From NCBI GenBank assembly GCA_019637395.1, contig JAHBVR010000004.1, forward strand, positions 248,001 through 312,000: DNA of 64,000 nt, given 5' to 3'. Source of the DNA: Vulcanimicrobiota bacterium. Its GTDB lineage: Bacteria; Vulcanimicrobiota; Xenobia; Xenobiales; JADMJV01. Made by a program: the position numbers and the translations under genes. The notes below the pieces were generated by a model. It was not told where the DNA came from. It ran no database searches and worked only from the letters and a program-made list of their open reading frames with translations. Below, piece by piece: positions 7,452-15,651 of the stretch (positions within the stretch are counted from its first letter, which is position 1; each line of letters opens with the position of its first letter).

Positions 7452-9176
7452 CTACATCACTAAGAAGCCGAGGTCGGTCGTTGCACCGATCTCGTAGGTG
7501 ATTTTGAGGCGGCCGCTGTCGCGGGCCTGGCGGATTTGTTCCCATTGGGACCCGGCCCAGGCGAATTGATCGTCAAACTGGAAGATCTGAGCCGGAGGTA
7601 CGCGTACGTGAGCCCGGGTGGTGTCGATGACCACTTCGGGCAGGTTGCGCGAAAGCGCTTCGGCGGCGGCCCATACGATCAGGCGCCAGTCATCCTGGAA
7701 GATACTGCGGGTGTGCAGGTGCAAGAAGAGGCGGTTTTCCTCCAGGCGCAAGCTACGCACGGCTTTGTCGGCATCCCAGCGTTGAGCTTTGTCGTTGATG
7801 CGCTCCTGAATGCGCTTGTAATCGTTGAAGACTCGGGCAGGATGCTCGTGACTCTGGAAGATACCGTAGGGATGGGGCTTGTCTTCGGAGTAGCCGCTGG
7901 CGAAAATCGCCCCGGTCGACTCGAACTGCGTCTTGGTGAAGGCCAGATAGTCCTCGAGGCCGTGGCGCACCCGGGTCATCCCGTATTTTTCGGGATTGCG
8001 GTCCATCAGCGAATCGGGCTCGATGCTCAGTGGGGTGGTGTGTACACCGTTGGGCTGCAACACGTCGTGATAGGCGTCCTGGATGTAGGCCATCATGCTT
8101 TCGCCGCGCTCCACGTCGTAGGCGGTTTCCCCCTGAAGTCCGATGATGCCGTAGACGATGCCGTGAAGGTTGGGGAATTGGCGCAGATACTCCAGCCTCG
8201 AGAGCAATTCGTTGTCCGAGGAGAAGGGCTTGATTTGCCTTTTGGCGGCCAATCGATAGCGCAGGGGCTCGCTGTAAGTCTGGGCGTCCAGAGAAATGAT
8301 GGCACTGGCGAAGTTCTCGCTGACCTGGGCGATGAACTCCTGGCTGGGCAGGGTCCAACAGTAAAAGGCGGCGTGAAAGCTTTTGGGTGGCAATTGTTTA
8401 GCGATTTGTAGGTAGTAATCTTCGCGCCCCGGATCGGTGACCGGGTCAAAGTCGAACATAACCGCCTGTTTCGTCCACGGTCCCAGGGCCTGCATGTCCC
8501 AGATGACATCCTCGATGGGACGATATTGAAAACCGGTACGGCCGAAAAGCTTCTTGTGGCCAAAGGCACTGCCCGAACAATAGGTACAGGTACTTTGGCA
8601 ACCTTTGCCGGTCCATACAAAAGGAGCGGTAAAGCCAGCGTGATAGAGCAATTCGGTGGGTGCGATCTCGGTCAGGTCGGCCAGCAGGCGCAACTGATCG
8701 CCTCCGTTGCGGGGTTGCACATATTTTTGAGGCAGCCGGCTGACGGTGCCGTCATGGCGCAGCACCACGTTGCAGTCGGGTTCGCCCCGCACCAGGTGGG
8801 TGAGAGGTACTTCGGCGTCTCCCGTGATGACGGCGTCGAAGTGGGTTTTGTGCACGATTTCCTCGGCAAAGGAAGTGGCCGTCTGACCGCCGGTGACCAG
8901 TTTTACTTGGGGATGATTTTCGCGGATGTAGCGGGCCACTTCGGTGGCACCATAGACGGTGTCCCACCATTTGCAGCTGATGGCCGCCCAACGCGGTTTC
9001 CAGGAAGTCAGCGCCCTTTCCAGGCGGTCCTTCCAGTCGCTTCCCACCAGGGGTTCAACTCGAACCTCCAACCCGTTCTGACGTAGGAAGCTGCCCAATT
9101 GCAGGGTGGCGTTGTTGAAGAGGTAGTTGGAGCCATCCGAGCGGCGCGGGGGACTGAGGAAAAGAACGTCGATCAC
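7452..9176 (-). CDS. B12-binding-type radical SAM protein
   Basis: 574 residues from a GTG start. Residues 1-150 have the Rossmann-like cobalamin-binding arrangement typical of B12-radical SAM enzymes (start MIDVLFLSPP; VKLVTGGQTATSFAEE; a conserved DAVITGDAE segment), although the canonical DxHxxG motif is not evident. The radical SAM cluster motif is CQSTCTYC with Cys193, Cys197 and Cys200 (CxxxCxxC), followed by a TIM-barrel-like region to about 430. The C-terminal 140 residues are uncharacterised. Such enzymes catalyse methylations or rearrangements of peptides, lipids or cofactors. Neighbours give no pathway, so the substrate is unknown. It converges with the 7088 gene. Confidence 0.88.
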   Translation of the reverse strand: MIDVLFLSPPRRSDGSNYLFNNATLQLGSFLRQNGLEVRVEPLVGSDWKDRLERALTSWKPRWAAISCKWWDTVYGATEVARYIRENHPQVKLVTGGQTATSFAEEIVHKTHFDAVITGDAEVPLTHLVRGEPDCNVVLRHDGTVSRLPQKYVQPRNGGDQLRLLADLTEIAPTELLYHAGFTAPFVWTGKGCQSTCTYCSGSAFGHKKLFGRTGFQYRPIEDVIWDMQALGPWTKQAVMFDFDPVTDPGREDYYLQIAKQLPPKSFHAAFYCWTLPSQEFIAQVSENFASAIISLDAQTYSEPLRYRLAAKRQIKPFSSDNELLSRLEYLRQFPNLHGIVYGIIGLQGETAYDVERGESMMAYIQDAYHDVLQPNGVHTTPLSIEPDSLMDRNPEKYGMTRVRHGLEDYLAFTKTQFESTGAIFASGYSEDKPHPYGIFQSHEHPARVFNDYKRIQERINDKAQRWDADKAVRSLRLEENRLFLHLHTRSIFQDDWRLIVWAAAEALSRNLPEVVIDTTRAHVRVPPAQIFQFDDQFAWAGSQWEQIRQARDSGRLKITYEIGATTDLGFLVM

Positions 9177-9235
9177 GGTAAAATCTTCGGGTGGGGCGGC
9201 AGACTTTCCCCCAGGCGTGCAGAAGGGGGGGGGCG

Positions 9236-10114
9236 ATGAGAACGCTGCTGATCGTCAACCCTATGTCCGGGGCTCGAGGCCAACGCTGGCGCAGCCAGGA
9301 CCTGCCGGGGATGGTGCAGAGCTGGTTTCCGGAAGCGGCGTTGCACCTGACGCGGGGAGAAGGGGACGCAACCCTGGCCGCCCGCCAGGCGGTAGCGGAT
9401 AAAATCGAACTGGTGATCGCCGTGGGGGGGGATGGCACCATTAACGAGGTGGTCAACGGGCTGGTGGGCTCCTCGGTGCACCTGGGCATTTTGCCGGCCG
9501 GCACGGAGAATGTGCTGGCTAAGGAGCGCCACGTCCCGACCTCTTTGGAGAAGGCGGCCGCCTACTTGAAAGAAGCGCCGGCCCGGCGCGCCGACGTGAT
9601 CCGGGCCGGCAATCGTCACTATCTATGTTTTGCCGGTGTCGGCTTTGATGCCCTGGTGGTGGACAAGGTTCAGCCCGACGCCAAGGCGCGCTTAGGAGCC
9701 ATGGCCTACGTCATGACGGGCTTTGAGCAGATGTTCAAATACCAGGAAGTGGCGCGCACGGCCACGGTGCAAATCGACGACGGTCCGCCTCTGAAGCTTC
9801 CTTTTTGGCAGATCGTCGTTTCTAATATTGCCACCTATGGGGGAGGACTGCGGCCGGCGCCGCGCGCTTCGATGCACGATGGTTTGCTGGACGTGATTGT
9901 CTGGCCGCGCGCCGACCTTCCCGGCATGATTCACCAGATTGTGGCCACGGCCACCGGAGCCCATCTGGGCCTGGCTGAGGTGCGCTATCTCCAGGGACAG
10001 CGCTGTTGGATCGAAACCGAGCCGCCCAGTCTGGTGCAGATCGATGGGGACCTGCTGGGCCCTACGCCGGTACTGTTTGAGGTCTTGCCCCAGGCCTTGT
10101 GGACCCGGTTCTAA
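9236..10114 (+). CDS. YegS/BmrU-type lipid (diacylglycerol) kinase
   Basis: 292 residues from ATG 9236 with a G-rich ribosome-binding site just upstream; an earlier in-frame start at 9191 lacks one. The protein has the DAGK catalytic N-domain: IVNPMSG, the nucleotide-binding GGDGTINEVVNGL, and LGILPAGTENVLA (usual motif LGxxPxGTxNxxA, here Glu replaces the second Gly). The C-terminal beta-sandwich (YGGGLRPAPRASMHDGLLDV) is also family-typical. It should phosphorylate a lipid such as diacylglycerol or a sphingoid base at the inner membrane with ATP. The gene is divergent from the radical SAM gene and ends in a terminator shared with the convergent 10166 gene. Confidence 0.93.
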   Translation: MRTLLIVNPMSGARGQRWRSQDLPGMVQSWFPEAALHLTRGEGDATLAARQAVADKIELVIAVGGDGTINEVVNGLVGSSVHLGILPAGTENVLAKERHVPTSLEKAAAYLKEAPARRADVIRAGNRHYLCFAGVGFDALVVDKVQPDAKARLGAMAYVMTGFEQMFKYQEVARTATVQIDDGPPLKLPFWQIVVSNIATYGGGLRPAPRASMHDGLLDVIVWPRADLPGMIHQIVATATGAHLGLAEVRYLQGQRCWIETEPPSLVQIDGDLLGPTPVLFEVLPQALWTRF

Positions 10115-10119
10115 AAACG

Positions 10120-10150
10120 AAAAAAGGGCCGACTTTCTAGTTCGGCCCTT
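10120..10150. terminator. Bidirectional intrinsic terminator
   Basis: GGGCCGA (10126-10132) pairs with TCGGCCC (10142-10148). An A6 run precedes the stem, giving a T run on the minus strand, and TTCT follows on the plus side. It separates the convergent lipid kinase and repeat-protein genes. Confidence 0.8.
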
Positions 10151-10165
10151 CTGGAATTTGTTGGT

Positions 10166-10603
10166 TTAGTTGGAAAAGCCGGGGGAGGAGAAAGACGGGT
10201 TGCTGAAGCTAGGGCTGGAGGAAGCGGGGCTAGAAGTGCCCGGACTGCTGAAGCCAGGGCTGCTGAAACTCGGGCTGCTAGAACTCGGGCTGCTAAAAGC
10301 TGGAGAGCTAAAAGCTGGAGCGCTGAAAGCCGGGCTGCTAAAAGCTGGAGCGCTAAAAGACGGGCTGCTGAAGCCGCCACCAAGGCGCTTGGGCTGGTCG
10401 CGCTTGACATAGGTCACGCGGGGGCTCGGGATACGCTCCGGAGGCGTCCAGGAAGAAGGGGCGGGGATGTTGCGATTGCGGCTGACCACGCGGACGTGGG
10501 TGGCCGGACCTTGCATGCTGTAGGAGTGCTCGCCGTCGGTGGGCATCGCATAAGCGCTCCCCATCGTGATTGCGGCCAAACTGAGCATCATCATCTTTTT
10601 CAT
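10166..10603 (-). CDS. Exported Ser/Phe/Pro-repeat protein
   Basis: 145 residues from ATG 10603 with an AGGAG ribosome-binding site. An N-terminal Sec signal peptide (MKKMMMLSLAAITMGSAYA) is followed by a short unique region and a low-complexity tail (residues 78-145). The tail is made of about 15 copies of a 4-5 residue unit of the type FSSP or FSAP. Regular Phe and Pro spaced by Ser/Ala suggests an extended, possibly surface- or wall-associated, segment. No homologous family is recognised. A strong terminator follows and the gene is monocistronic. Confidence 0.72.
   Translation of the reverse strand: MKKMMMLSLAAITMGSAYAMPTDGEHSYSMQGPATHVRVVSRNRNIPAPSSWTPPERIPSPRVTYVKRDQPKRLGGGFSSPSFSAPAFSSPAFSAPAFSSPAFSSPSSSSPSFSSPGFSSPGTSSPASSSPSFSNPSFSSPGFSN
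10169..10372 (-). repeat. Coding micro-repeat (Phe-Ser-Ser/Ala-Pro units)
   Basis: Tandem 12-15 bp imperfect units encode the Phe-Ser-(Ser/Ala)-Pro tail of the exported protein. Copy-to-copy variation is mostly third-base or Ser/Ala exchange, so the repeat probably expands and contracts by slippage while staying in frame. Confidence 0.7.
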
Positions 10604-10701
10604 CGCGGTTACTCTCCTACGTCTCTTCTTTCCTGAACTCAGCATAACCAACCGCTATGAATAAAATCTGAAAAATTCGTAACATTCTTGGTTCAATAAG
10701 A

Positions 10702-12618
10702 CTACGTGTCTTGTGCCTCCACTTCCCGAGCATGTTCCATTACTAACTGGAAGCGGGGGGCGGGGTCTTTGCCGAAACAGTCGCGGACCGCCAGATCGGC
10801 CGCTTCTTCGTCGCGCAGAGCCACTCGATAGAGCGTGCGGCTGGCCGGGTCCAGGGTGGTCTCCTTGAGCTGCTGGGGGCTCATTTCACCCAGCCCTTTG
10901 AAGCGCGTAATTTCCGGTTTGGCGCGCTGGGTGCGCAGCATGCGCTCCTTTTCTTTGTCGTCCCAGGCCCACAGGGTCTGCTTGCTGGTGCGCAGGCGAT
11001 ACAGTGGTGGACGTCCCAGATAGACATGGCCGCCGCGAATCAGCTCCGGAAGATAACGATAGAAGAAGGTGATCAGCAGCCCGGCGATGTGATGTCCGTC
11101 CGAGTCGGCATCGGTCAGAATGACGACCTTGTGGTAGCGCAGTTTTGAAAGGTCGATTTTGTTGCCGACACCGCAGCCCAGGGCGCTGATCAGATTCAGG
11201 ATTTCTTTGTTCTGCTGGATTTTGGATAGATTGGCCTGCTCGGTGTTGAGCACCTTGCCGCGCAACGGCAAAATAGCCTGGTTTTTGCGGTCGCGGGCCT
11301 GTTTAGCGGAGCCGCCGGCGGAATCGCCTTCGACCACGAAGAGTTCGCATTCGGAAGGCCGATTGCTGGAGCAATCGGCCAGTTTCCCCGGCAAATTCAG
11401 ACGGGTAGTGGCCGTCTTGCGTGTGACCATGTCGATGGCCTCGCGCTGGGCTACGCGACTGCGGGCCGCCTGCAGGATGCGCTCGATGACGGCTTCCGCG
11501 TGCTTGGGATTGGCGTTGAGGAACTGCTCCAGGACCGGCGCCACTCCGTTGCTGACCAGGCTCTGCACTTCGGGATTGTTAAGGCGCTCCTTGGTTTGTC
11601 CTTTGAACTGCGGCTCCTTGACGTAGACACTGAGCACGCAACGCAGTCCGTCGCGCAGGTCTTCGGCGCTGAGCTTCAGGTTTTTGGGCGTCAGGTTGTG
11701 AGTTTCCATGTAGTTGCGCAGGGCGCGTACCACGCCGGCCCGCAGGCCCAGGTCGTGAGTGCCGCCCTGGGCGGTGGGAATGCCATTAACGTAGCTCCAG
11801 ACCCGCTCGTCGCCGTCCTCGACCCAGGATAAGGCTGCTTCCATGCGCGGTTCGTTCTCACGCTGCAGATAGAACGTCTGCTCATAAGCGGGATTACGTT
11901 GTTCGTGGTCGACCAGGCGTTGTAGATAGCCGTCGATGCCTTGACCATGATCAAAGCGCTGGATGCCTCCCGGTCCCTTAAAGGTGATTTTGACGCGATG
12001 CAGGTAGGATTTGGCTTCCAGTCGTTCTTCGATGACCTTGGGGTCGAAGGTGGTGGTGGCGAAAATCTCTGTGTCGGGGCGGAAAGCGATGGTGGTGCCA
12101 CTGCCGTGAGCGTCACCGAGAATCTCCAGCGGCGTCATGGCTTCGCCGCGACAATAGGACTGGCGGTAGAGTTTGCCGCCGCGTTTTACGCGGGCTTCCA
12201 GTCTTTCACTGAGGGCGTTGACCACCGATGCGCCTACGCCATGCAAACCACCGGAATACTGGTAATTCCCCTGTGAGAATTTGCCGCCCGCGTGCAGGGT
12301 GGTGAGGATCAATTCCAGTGCCGGCTTGTTGAACTGCTCATGAAGGTCGATGGGAATGCCGCGCCCGTTGTCGGTGATTTTGATGCCCTGCAGATCGGGC
12401 TCCAACTCGACTTCGATGCGGTCGGCGTGGCCGTTCATCACTTCGTCGATACAGTTATCCACGATTTCCCAGACCAGGTGGTGGAGACCGGCTTTGTCGA
12501 CGCCGCCAATATACATGGCCGGACGCACACGCACCGGCTCCAGTCCGGAGAGAACTTGAATATCCTGGGCCGTGTATTGCTCGGTTACCGGCTTAGACCG
12601 ACTCATCGTTGTTGCCAT
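10702..12618 (-). CDS. Type IIA DNA topoisomerase ATPase subunit (GyrB/ParE)
   Basis: 638 residues from ATG 12618, which has AGGAG 4 nt away; an alternative ATG lies at 12606. The order is GHKL ATPase domain (EIVDNCIDEVMNGHADR, DNGRGIPIDLH, GGLHGVGASVVNAL), transducer domain with the catalytic Lys region, and TOPRIM domain with EGDSAGG, PLRGKVLN and DADSDGHH (usual DADVDG). It ends with the FKGLGEM motif. The length, about 640, is that of GyrB/ParE forms without the large enterobacterial insertion. It overlaps the A subunit gene by 26 nt and is read after it. Adjacency and a variant A-subunit C-terminus leave gyrase versus topoisomerase IV open. Confidence 0.95.
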   Translation of the reverse strand: MATTMSRSKPVTEQYTAQDIQVLSGLEPVRVRPAMYIGGVDKAGLHHLVWEIVDNCIDEVMNGHADRIEVELEPDLQGIKITDNGRGIPIDLHEQFNKPALELILTTLHAGGKFSQGNYQYSGGLHGVGASVVNALSERLEARVKRGGKLYRQSYCRGEAMTPLEILGDAHGSGTTIAFRPDTEIFATTTFDPKVIEERLEAKSYLHRVKITFKGPGGIQRFDHGQGIDGYLQRLVDHEQRNPAYEQTFYLQRENEPRMEAALSWVEDGDERVWSYVNGIPTAQGGTHDLGLRAGVVRALRNYMETHNLTPKNLKLSAEDLRDGLRCVLSVYVKEPQFKGQTKERLNNPEVQSLVSNGVAPVLEQFLNANPKHAEAVIERILQAARSRVAQREAIDMVTRKTATTRLNLPGKLADCSSNRPSECELFVVEGDSAGGSAKQARDRKNQAILPLRGKVLNTEQANLSKIQQNKEILNLISALGCGVGNKIDLSKLRYHKVVILTDADSDGHHIAGLLITFFYRYLPELIRGGHVYLGRPPLYRLRTSKQTLWAWDDKEKERMLRTQRAKPEITRFKGLGEMSPQQLKETTLDPASRTLYRVALRDEEAADLAVRDCFGKDPAPRFQLVMEHAREVEAQDT

Positions 12619-14902
12619 TTCTCTCCTCATTCACGACTACGAGTTGTCCTCGTTTGATGATTTCTTTGCCTTTGCCCCCACGGCTGGTCATAGTGATACC
12701 GCCCGCTTTGAGAGGAATCACCTTGCCTCCGTCCGAGCGCTGCACCGTCAGACCGTCCTGGTCGTCGGAGCACAATTTGATGGTCAGCAGCCGATCATCG
12801 TCCTCCAGCTTGATGAGCGTGACGCCTTTGGAGGCGCCATTTAGATAGGAAACCTCTTCGACCGGATAGAGCAGCACCCGCCCTCCGCGCGAGACGCACA
12901 TGAGCGCCTCGCTGCCGCGGCACAGGCTGACCTGCACCACTTCCTCTCCCTGTGGAGGTCGGGCGCAGCGGCGGCCGGCTCGGGTGGAAGCTTCACAAAA
13001 ACTCTCCAACGACATACGATAACCGCGCCCTTCGCTGGTGGCCAACAGAATGTGTTGGGGAGGAGGAGTCTCGGTGTCGGCCGAGCGTAGCTCAGGGTCG
13101 TTCGGGTCGAGGCATAGGGCTGCGATCACCTTTTCTCCGTCATTGAAGGAAAATAGCTTCTGAACCGGATCTCCGAAGCCGCGCGGCTGTACCTGCAGAT
13201 CATGGATGCGGGTGGTATAGGCCACGCCCAGGTTGGAGAAAAAGACCACCGTGCTCTTGGTGGTGCCTTTGAGCACCGCCATCATTTCGTCATCGGTGCG
13301 CAGTTTGGCCTTGGCCGGGTCGGTGCCGGCCGAGACGCGGCGTACCCAGCCGTCGCGGCTGAAGAGCACCATCGCTTCCTCTTCCACGATCAGGTCGTCG
13401 GCGTTGATGACGATCTCGGCCACGCCCTCGTGGACCACCTGGGTGCGCCGCTCTTCGGGAAAGCGCGTGCGCATCTCTTTGATTTCTTTTTTGACCAGAT
13501 TCCACAGGCGGCGCGGGCTGGCCAGCATGCCCTCGATGACTTCGACCTGCATTTGCTTGTCTTTGTATTCGCCGGTGATGGCCTCGATGTCGGTCTTGCC
13601 GATTTTGTAAAGGCGCAGGTCGAGGACGGCGTCGGCCTGGTCCTGATCCAGGCCGAAGGTGGCCATGAGCTGCTGCGCGGCGTTGGCGCGGCCGGTGGAT
13701 TCGCGAATGATCTTGAGAGCCAGATCCAGGTCGGCGAACACCCTGGCGAAGCCCTCCAGAATGTGCAGGCGCTGCTTGAGGGCGCGCAGGTCGTAGTTGA
13801 GGCGCCTGCTGACCACCTCGAAACGGAAGTCGAGGAAATGGCGTAGCGCTTCCAGCAATCCGATGCGCCGGGGAGTGGGAGCGGCGCCCGGTTCCGGAAT
13901 CAGGCAGGTTAGATTCAGGTGGAAGTTGTTCTGCAGTTGGGTGTTCTTATACAGATAACCCACCACCAGTTGGGCGTCGCTGCCCGGCTTGCACTCCATC
14001 ACAATGCGCACGTCATCGGTGGATTCGTCGCGAATGTCGAGCACTTGAGGGAGCTTGCGGTTGACGATGTGTTCAGCGATTTCTTCCACCAGGGCGCTCT
14101 TGTTGACCATGTAGGGAATCGAGGTGAGCACGATGTTCATGCTCTTTTTGTCTTCCTCGACCTTATATTGGCCGCGCAGCCGGATGCGACCCTGACCTTC
14201 GCTGTAGAGTTTGACGAGGCTGGCGCGGTCTTCGAGGATCTCGCCGCCGGTGGGGAAGTCCGGCCCTTGCACCACTTCCAGCGCCTGTTCGATGGTCATC
14301 TGGGGGTTGTCGATCAGATTTTCGCAGGCCTGGCAGACCTCGGCCAGATTGTGCGGAGGAATGTTGGTGGCCACGCCCACCGCGATGCCGGTGCAGCCGT
14401 TGACCAGCAATTGGGGTATGCGGGCGGGGAGAACCACGGGCTCGTCCTGGCTGTCGTCGAAGTTACGGCGCATGTCGACGGTTTCTTGGCCCAGTTCTTG
14501 CACGAACTCCATGGCTATGGCGGTGAGCTTGGCTTCGGTGTAACGATAAGCGGCGGGGCTGTCGCCGTCCAGCGAACCGAAGTTGCCCTGGCCGAAGATC
14601 AGGGGATAGCGCATCACCCAGGGCTGGGCCATGCGCACCAGCGCTTCATAAACGGCCCCGTCGCCGTGAGGATGATAGTTGCCCAGCACCTGGCCGACCA
14701 CTTTGGCGCATTTCAGAGTTGGCTTGTCGGGAGACAGGCGCAGATCGTGAAACATGGTGTAGAGAATGCGCCGCTGCACTGGTTTCAGGCCGTCGCGCAC
14801 ATCGGGTAGAGCGCGCGAGGTGATGACCGAGACGGCATAGTTGAGGAAACGCTCACGAGTAACCTCATGTAATTCAATGTCTACGACGGACTGAGCCTGC
14901 AT
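12593..14902 (-). CDS. Type IIA DNA topoisomerase breakage-reunion subunit (GyrA/ParC)
   Basis: 769 residues, ATG 14902 with AGGAG 7 nt upstream. The winged-helix region contains the catalytic tyrosine in AAYRYTEAKL (Tyr121) and the quinolone-determining segment NYHPHGDGAVYEALVRM. The position equivalent to E. coli GyrA Ser83 is Gly82, and Asp87 is Glu86. The long coiled-coil tower lies near 370-480. The C-terminal half is a beta-pinwheel of repeated blades, but I do not see the canonical GyrA-box QRRGGKG; a loose TSRGGKGKE occurs near the end. This favours a ParC-like or divergent gyrase role. It is co-transcribed with the B subunit. Confidence 0.95.
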   Translation of the reverse strand: MQAQSVVDIELHEVTRERFLNYAVSVITSRALPDVRDGLKPVQRRILYTMFHDLRLSPDKPTLKCAKVVGQVLGNYHPHGDGAVYEALVRMAQPWVMRYPLIFGQGNFGSLDGDSPAAYRYTEAKLTAIAMEFVQELGQETVDMRRNFDDSQDEPVVLPARIPQLLVNGCTGIAVGVATNIPPHNLAEVCQACENLIDNPQMTIEQALEVVQGPDFPTGGEILEDRASLVKLYSEGQGRIRLRGQYKVEEDKKSMNIVLTSIPYMVNKSALVEEIAEHIVNRKLPQVLDIRDESTDDVRIVMECKPGSDAQLVVGYLYKNTQLQNNFHLNLTCLIPEPGAAPTPRRIGLLEALRHFLDFRFEVVSRRLNYDLRALKQRLHILEGFARVFADLDLALKIIRESTGRANAAQQLMATFGLDQDQADAVLDLRLYKIGKTDIEAITGEYKDKQMQVEVIEGMLASPRRLWNLVKKEIKEMRTRFPEERRTQVVHEGVAEIVINADDLIVEEEAMVLFSRDGWVRRVSAGTDPAKAKLRTDDEMMAVLKGTTKSTVVFFSNLGVAYTTRIHDLQVQPRGFGDPVQKLFSFNDGEKVIAALCLDPNDPELRSADTETPPPQHILLATSEGRGYRMSLESFCEASTRAGRRCARPPQGEEVVQVSLCRGSEALMCVSRGGRVLLYPVEEVSYLNGASKGVTLIKLEDDDRLLTIKLCSDDQDGLTVQRSDGGKVIPLKAGGITMTSRGGKGKEIIKRGQLVVVNEERNGNNDESV

Positions 14903-14911
14903 TCTCTACTC

Positions 14912-15322
14912 CTAACCAAATACGGACACGAACAAACGGCGTGGCGGCGTTTGCAGCCGGTGTTCGAACAGATAGATTCCCTGCCAGGTGCCCAAAGCCA
15001 ACTGTTCGTCGACCACCGGAATGGTCAGGCTGCACTGGGTAAGGGCGCTCTTGATGTGCGACGGCATGTCATCGGGGCCCTCATCGGTGTGGGTAAAGAG
15101 ATGCGCCTGAGAAGTGGCCAGGCGCTCGAAGAAGGCCTCCAGATCGGCGCGGGCGCTGGGATCGGCGTTCTCTTGAATGAGCAGGCTGGCCGAAGTGTGC
15201 TGCACGAAGATATGGCACATACCGCGGGCCAACTGGCTCTGTTGAACCACTTCCGCGATCTGGTGGGTGATTTCGAAGAGGCCCTGGCGGGGGGCTTTAA
15301 TGACGAGTTGGCGTTGATGCAC
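14912..15322 (-). CDS. yjbQ: YjbQ / UPF0047 family protein
   Basis: 136 residues from a GTG start. It has the family signature HTSASLLIQENADPSARADL and the later THTDEGPDDMPSHIKSAL, with the conserved His and Asp residues. Members are small trimeric proteins of about 135-140 residues, and some show thiamine-phosphate synthase activity in vitro. The true role is uncertain. It ends 10 nt before the topoisomerase A subunit start and may be the first well-supported gene of that operon. Confidence 0.92.
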   Translation of the reverse strand: MHQRQLVIKAPRQGLFEITHQIAEVVQQSQLARGMCHIFVQHTSASLLIQENADPSARADLEAFFERLATSQAHLFTHTDEGPDDMPSHIKSALTQCSLTIPVVDEQLALGTWQGIYLFEHRLQTPPRRLFVSVFG

Positions 15323-15355
15323 GCCTCAGATTTATAGGTCTTACTTGAATTTCCT

Positions 15356-15550
15356 TCAGGCCGAAAAACGGGGCCGCAGCCGGGGCTTTTCGGCGGGGGG
15401 AGGTGGGGGCTGGCGACGGATGCGGGCTTCCCAGCGAGGGCGTGGCCGGGACAGGTCATGGCTACGTAAAACCGCAACGGCCAACCAGCCGGGGAGGCTG
15501 AGGCAACTGCTGAGAGCCTGGAAGGCGAGCCACTGGGGTTTTTCATTCAT
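15356..15550 (-). CDS. Small putative membrane protein ahead of yjbQ
   Basis: 64 residues from ATG 15550. The first 30 residues (MNEKPQWLAFQALSSCLSLP and on) contain one hydrophobic helix; the rest is Arg/Pro-rich. A near-consensus promoter (15557-15585) ends only about 6 nt before the ATG, so the transcript would be leaderless or nearly so. That placement supports the ORF as the first gene of the yjbQ-topoisomerase transcript. No family is recognised, and low-complexity Arg/Pro coding makes chance possible. Confidence 0.45.
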   Translation of the reverse strand: MNEKPQWLAFQALSSCLSLPGWLAVAVLRSHDLSRPRPRWEARIRRQPPPPPAEKPRLRPRFSA

Positions 15551-15556
15551 ACCTTT

Positions 15557-15585
15557 ATAATAGGGTATGACAGTTTTGCTGTCAA
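15557..15585 (-). promoter_or_regulatory. Strong sigma70-type promoter with an inverted-repeat operator
   Basis: On the minus strand TTGACA (15585-15580) and TATTAT (15562-15557) are separated by exactly 17 bp. A perfect inverted repeat, TGACAG-CAAAA-CTGTCA on the same strand (plus-strand coordinates 15568-15584), overlaps the -35 and spacer, where a dimeric repressor could sit. On the plus strand the same region contains a perfect TATAAT (15556-15561) without a clear -35. The promoter would drive the small ORF at 15550, yjbQ and the topoisomerase genes. Confidence 0.75.
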
Positions 15586-15651
15586 TTGTGTCGAGTAACT
15601 GTCAGGCTTGTTTGAGAGGGAATTGTCGAAGGCGTCTCTAAGCAGGCCCAA

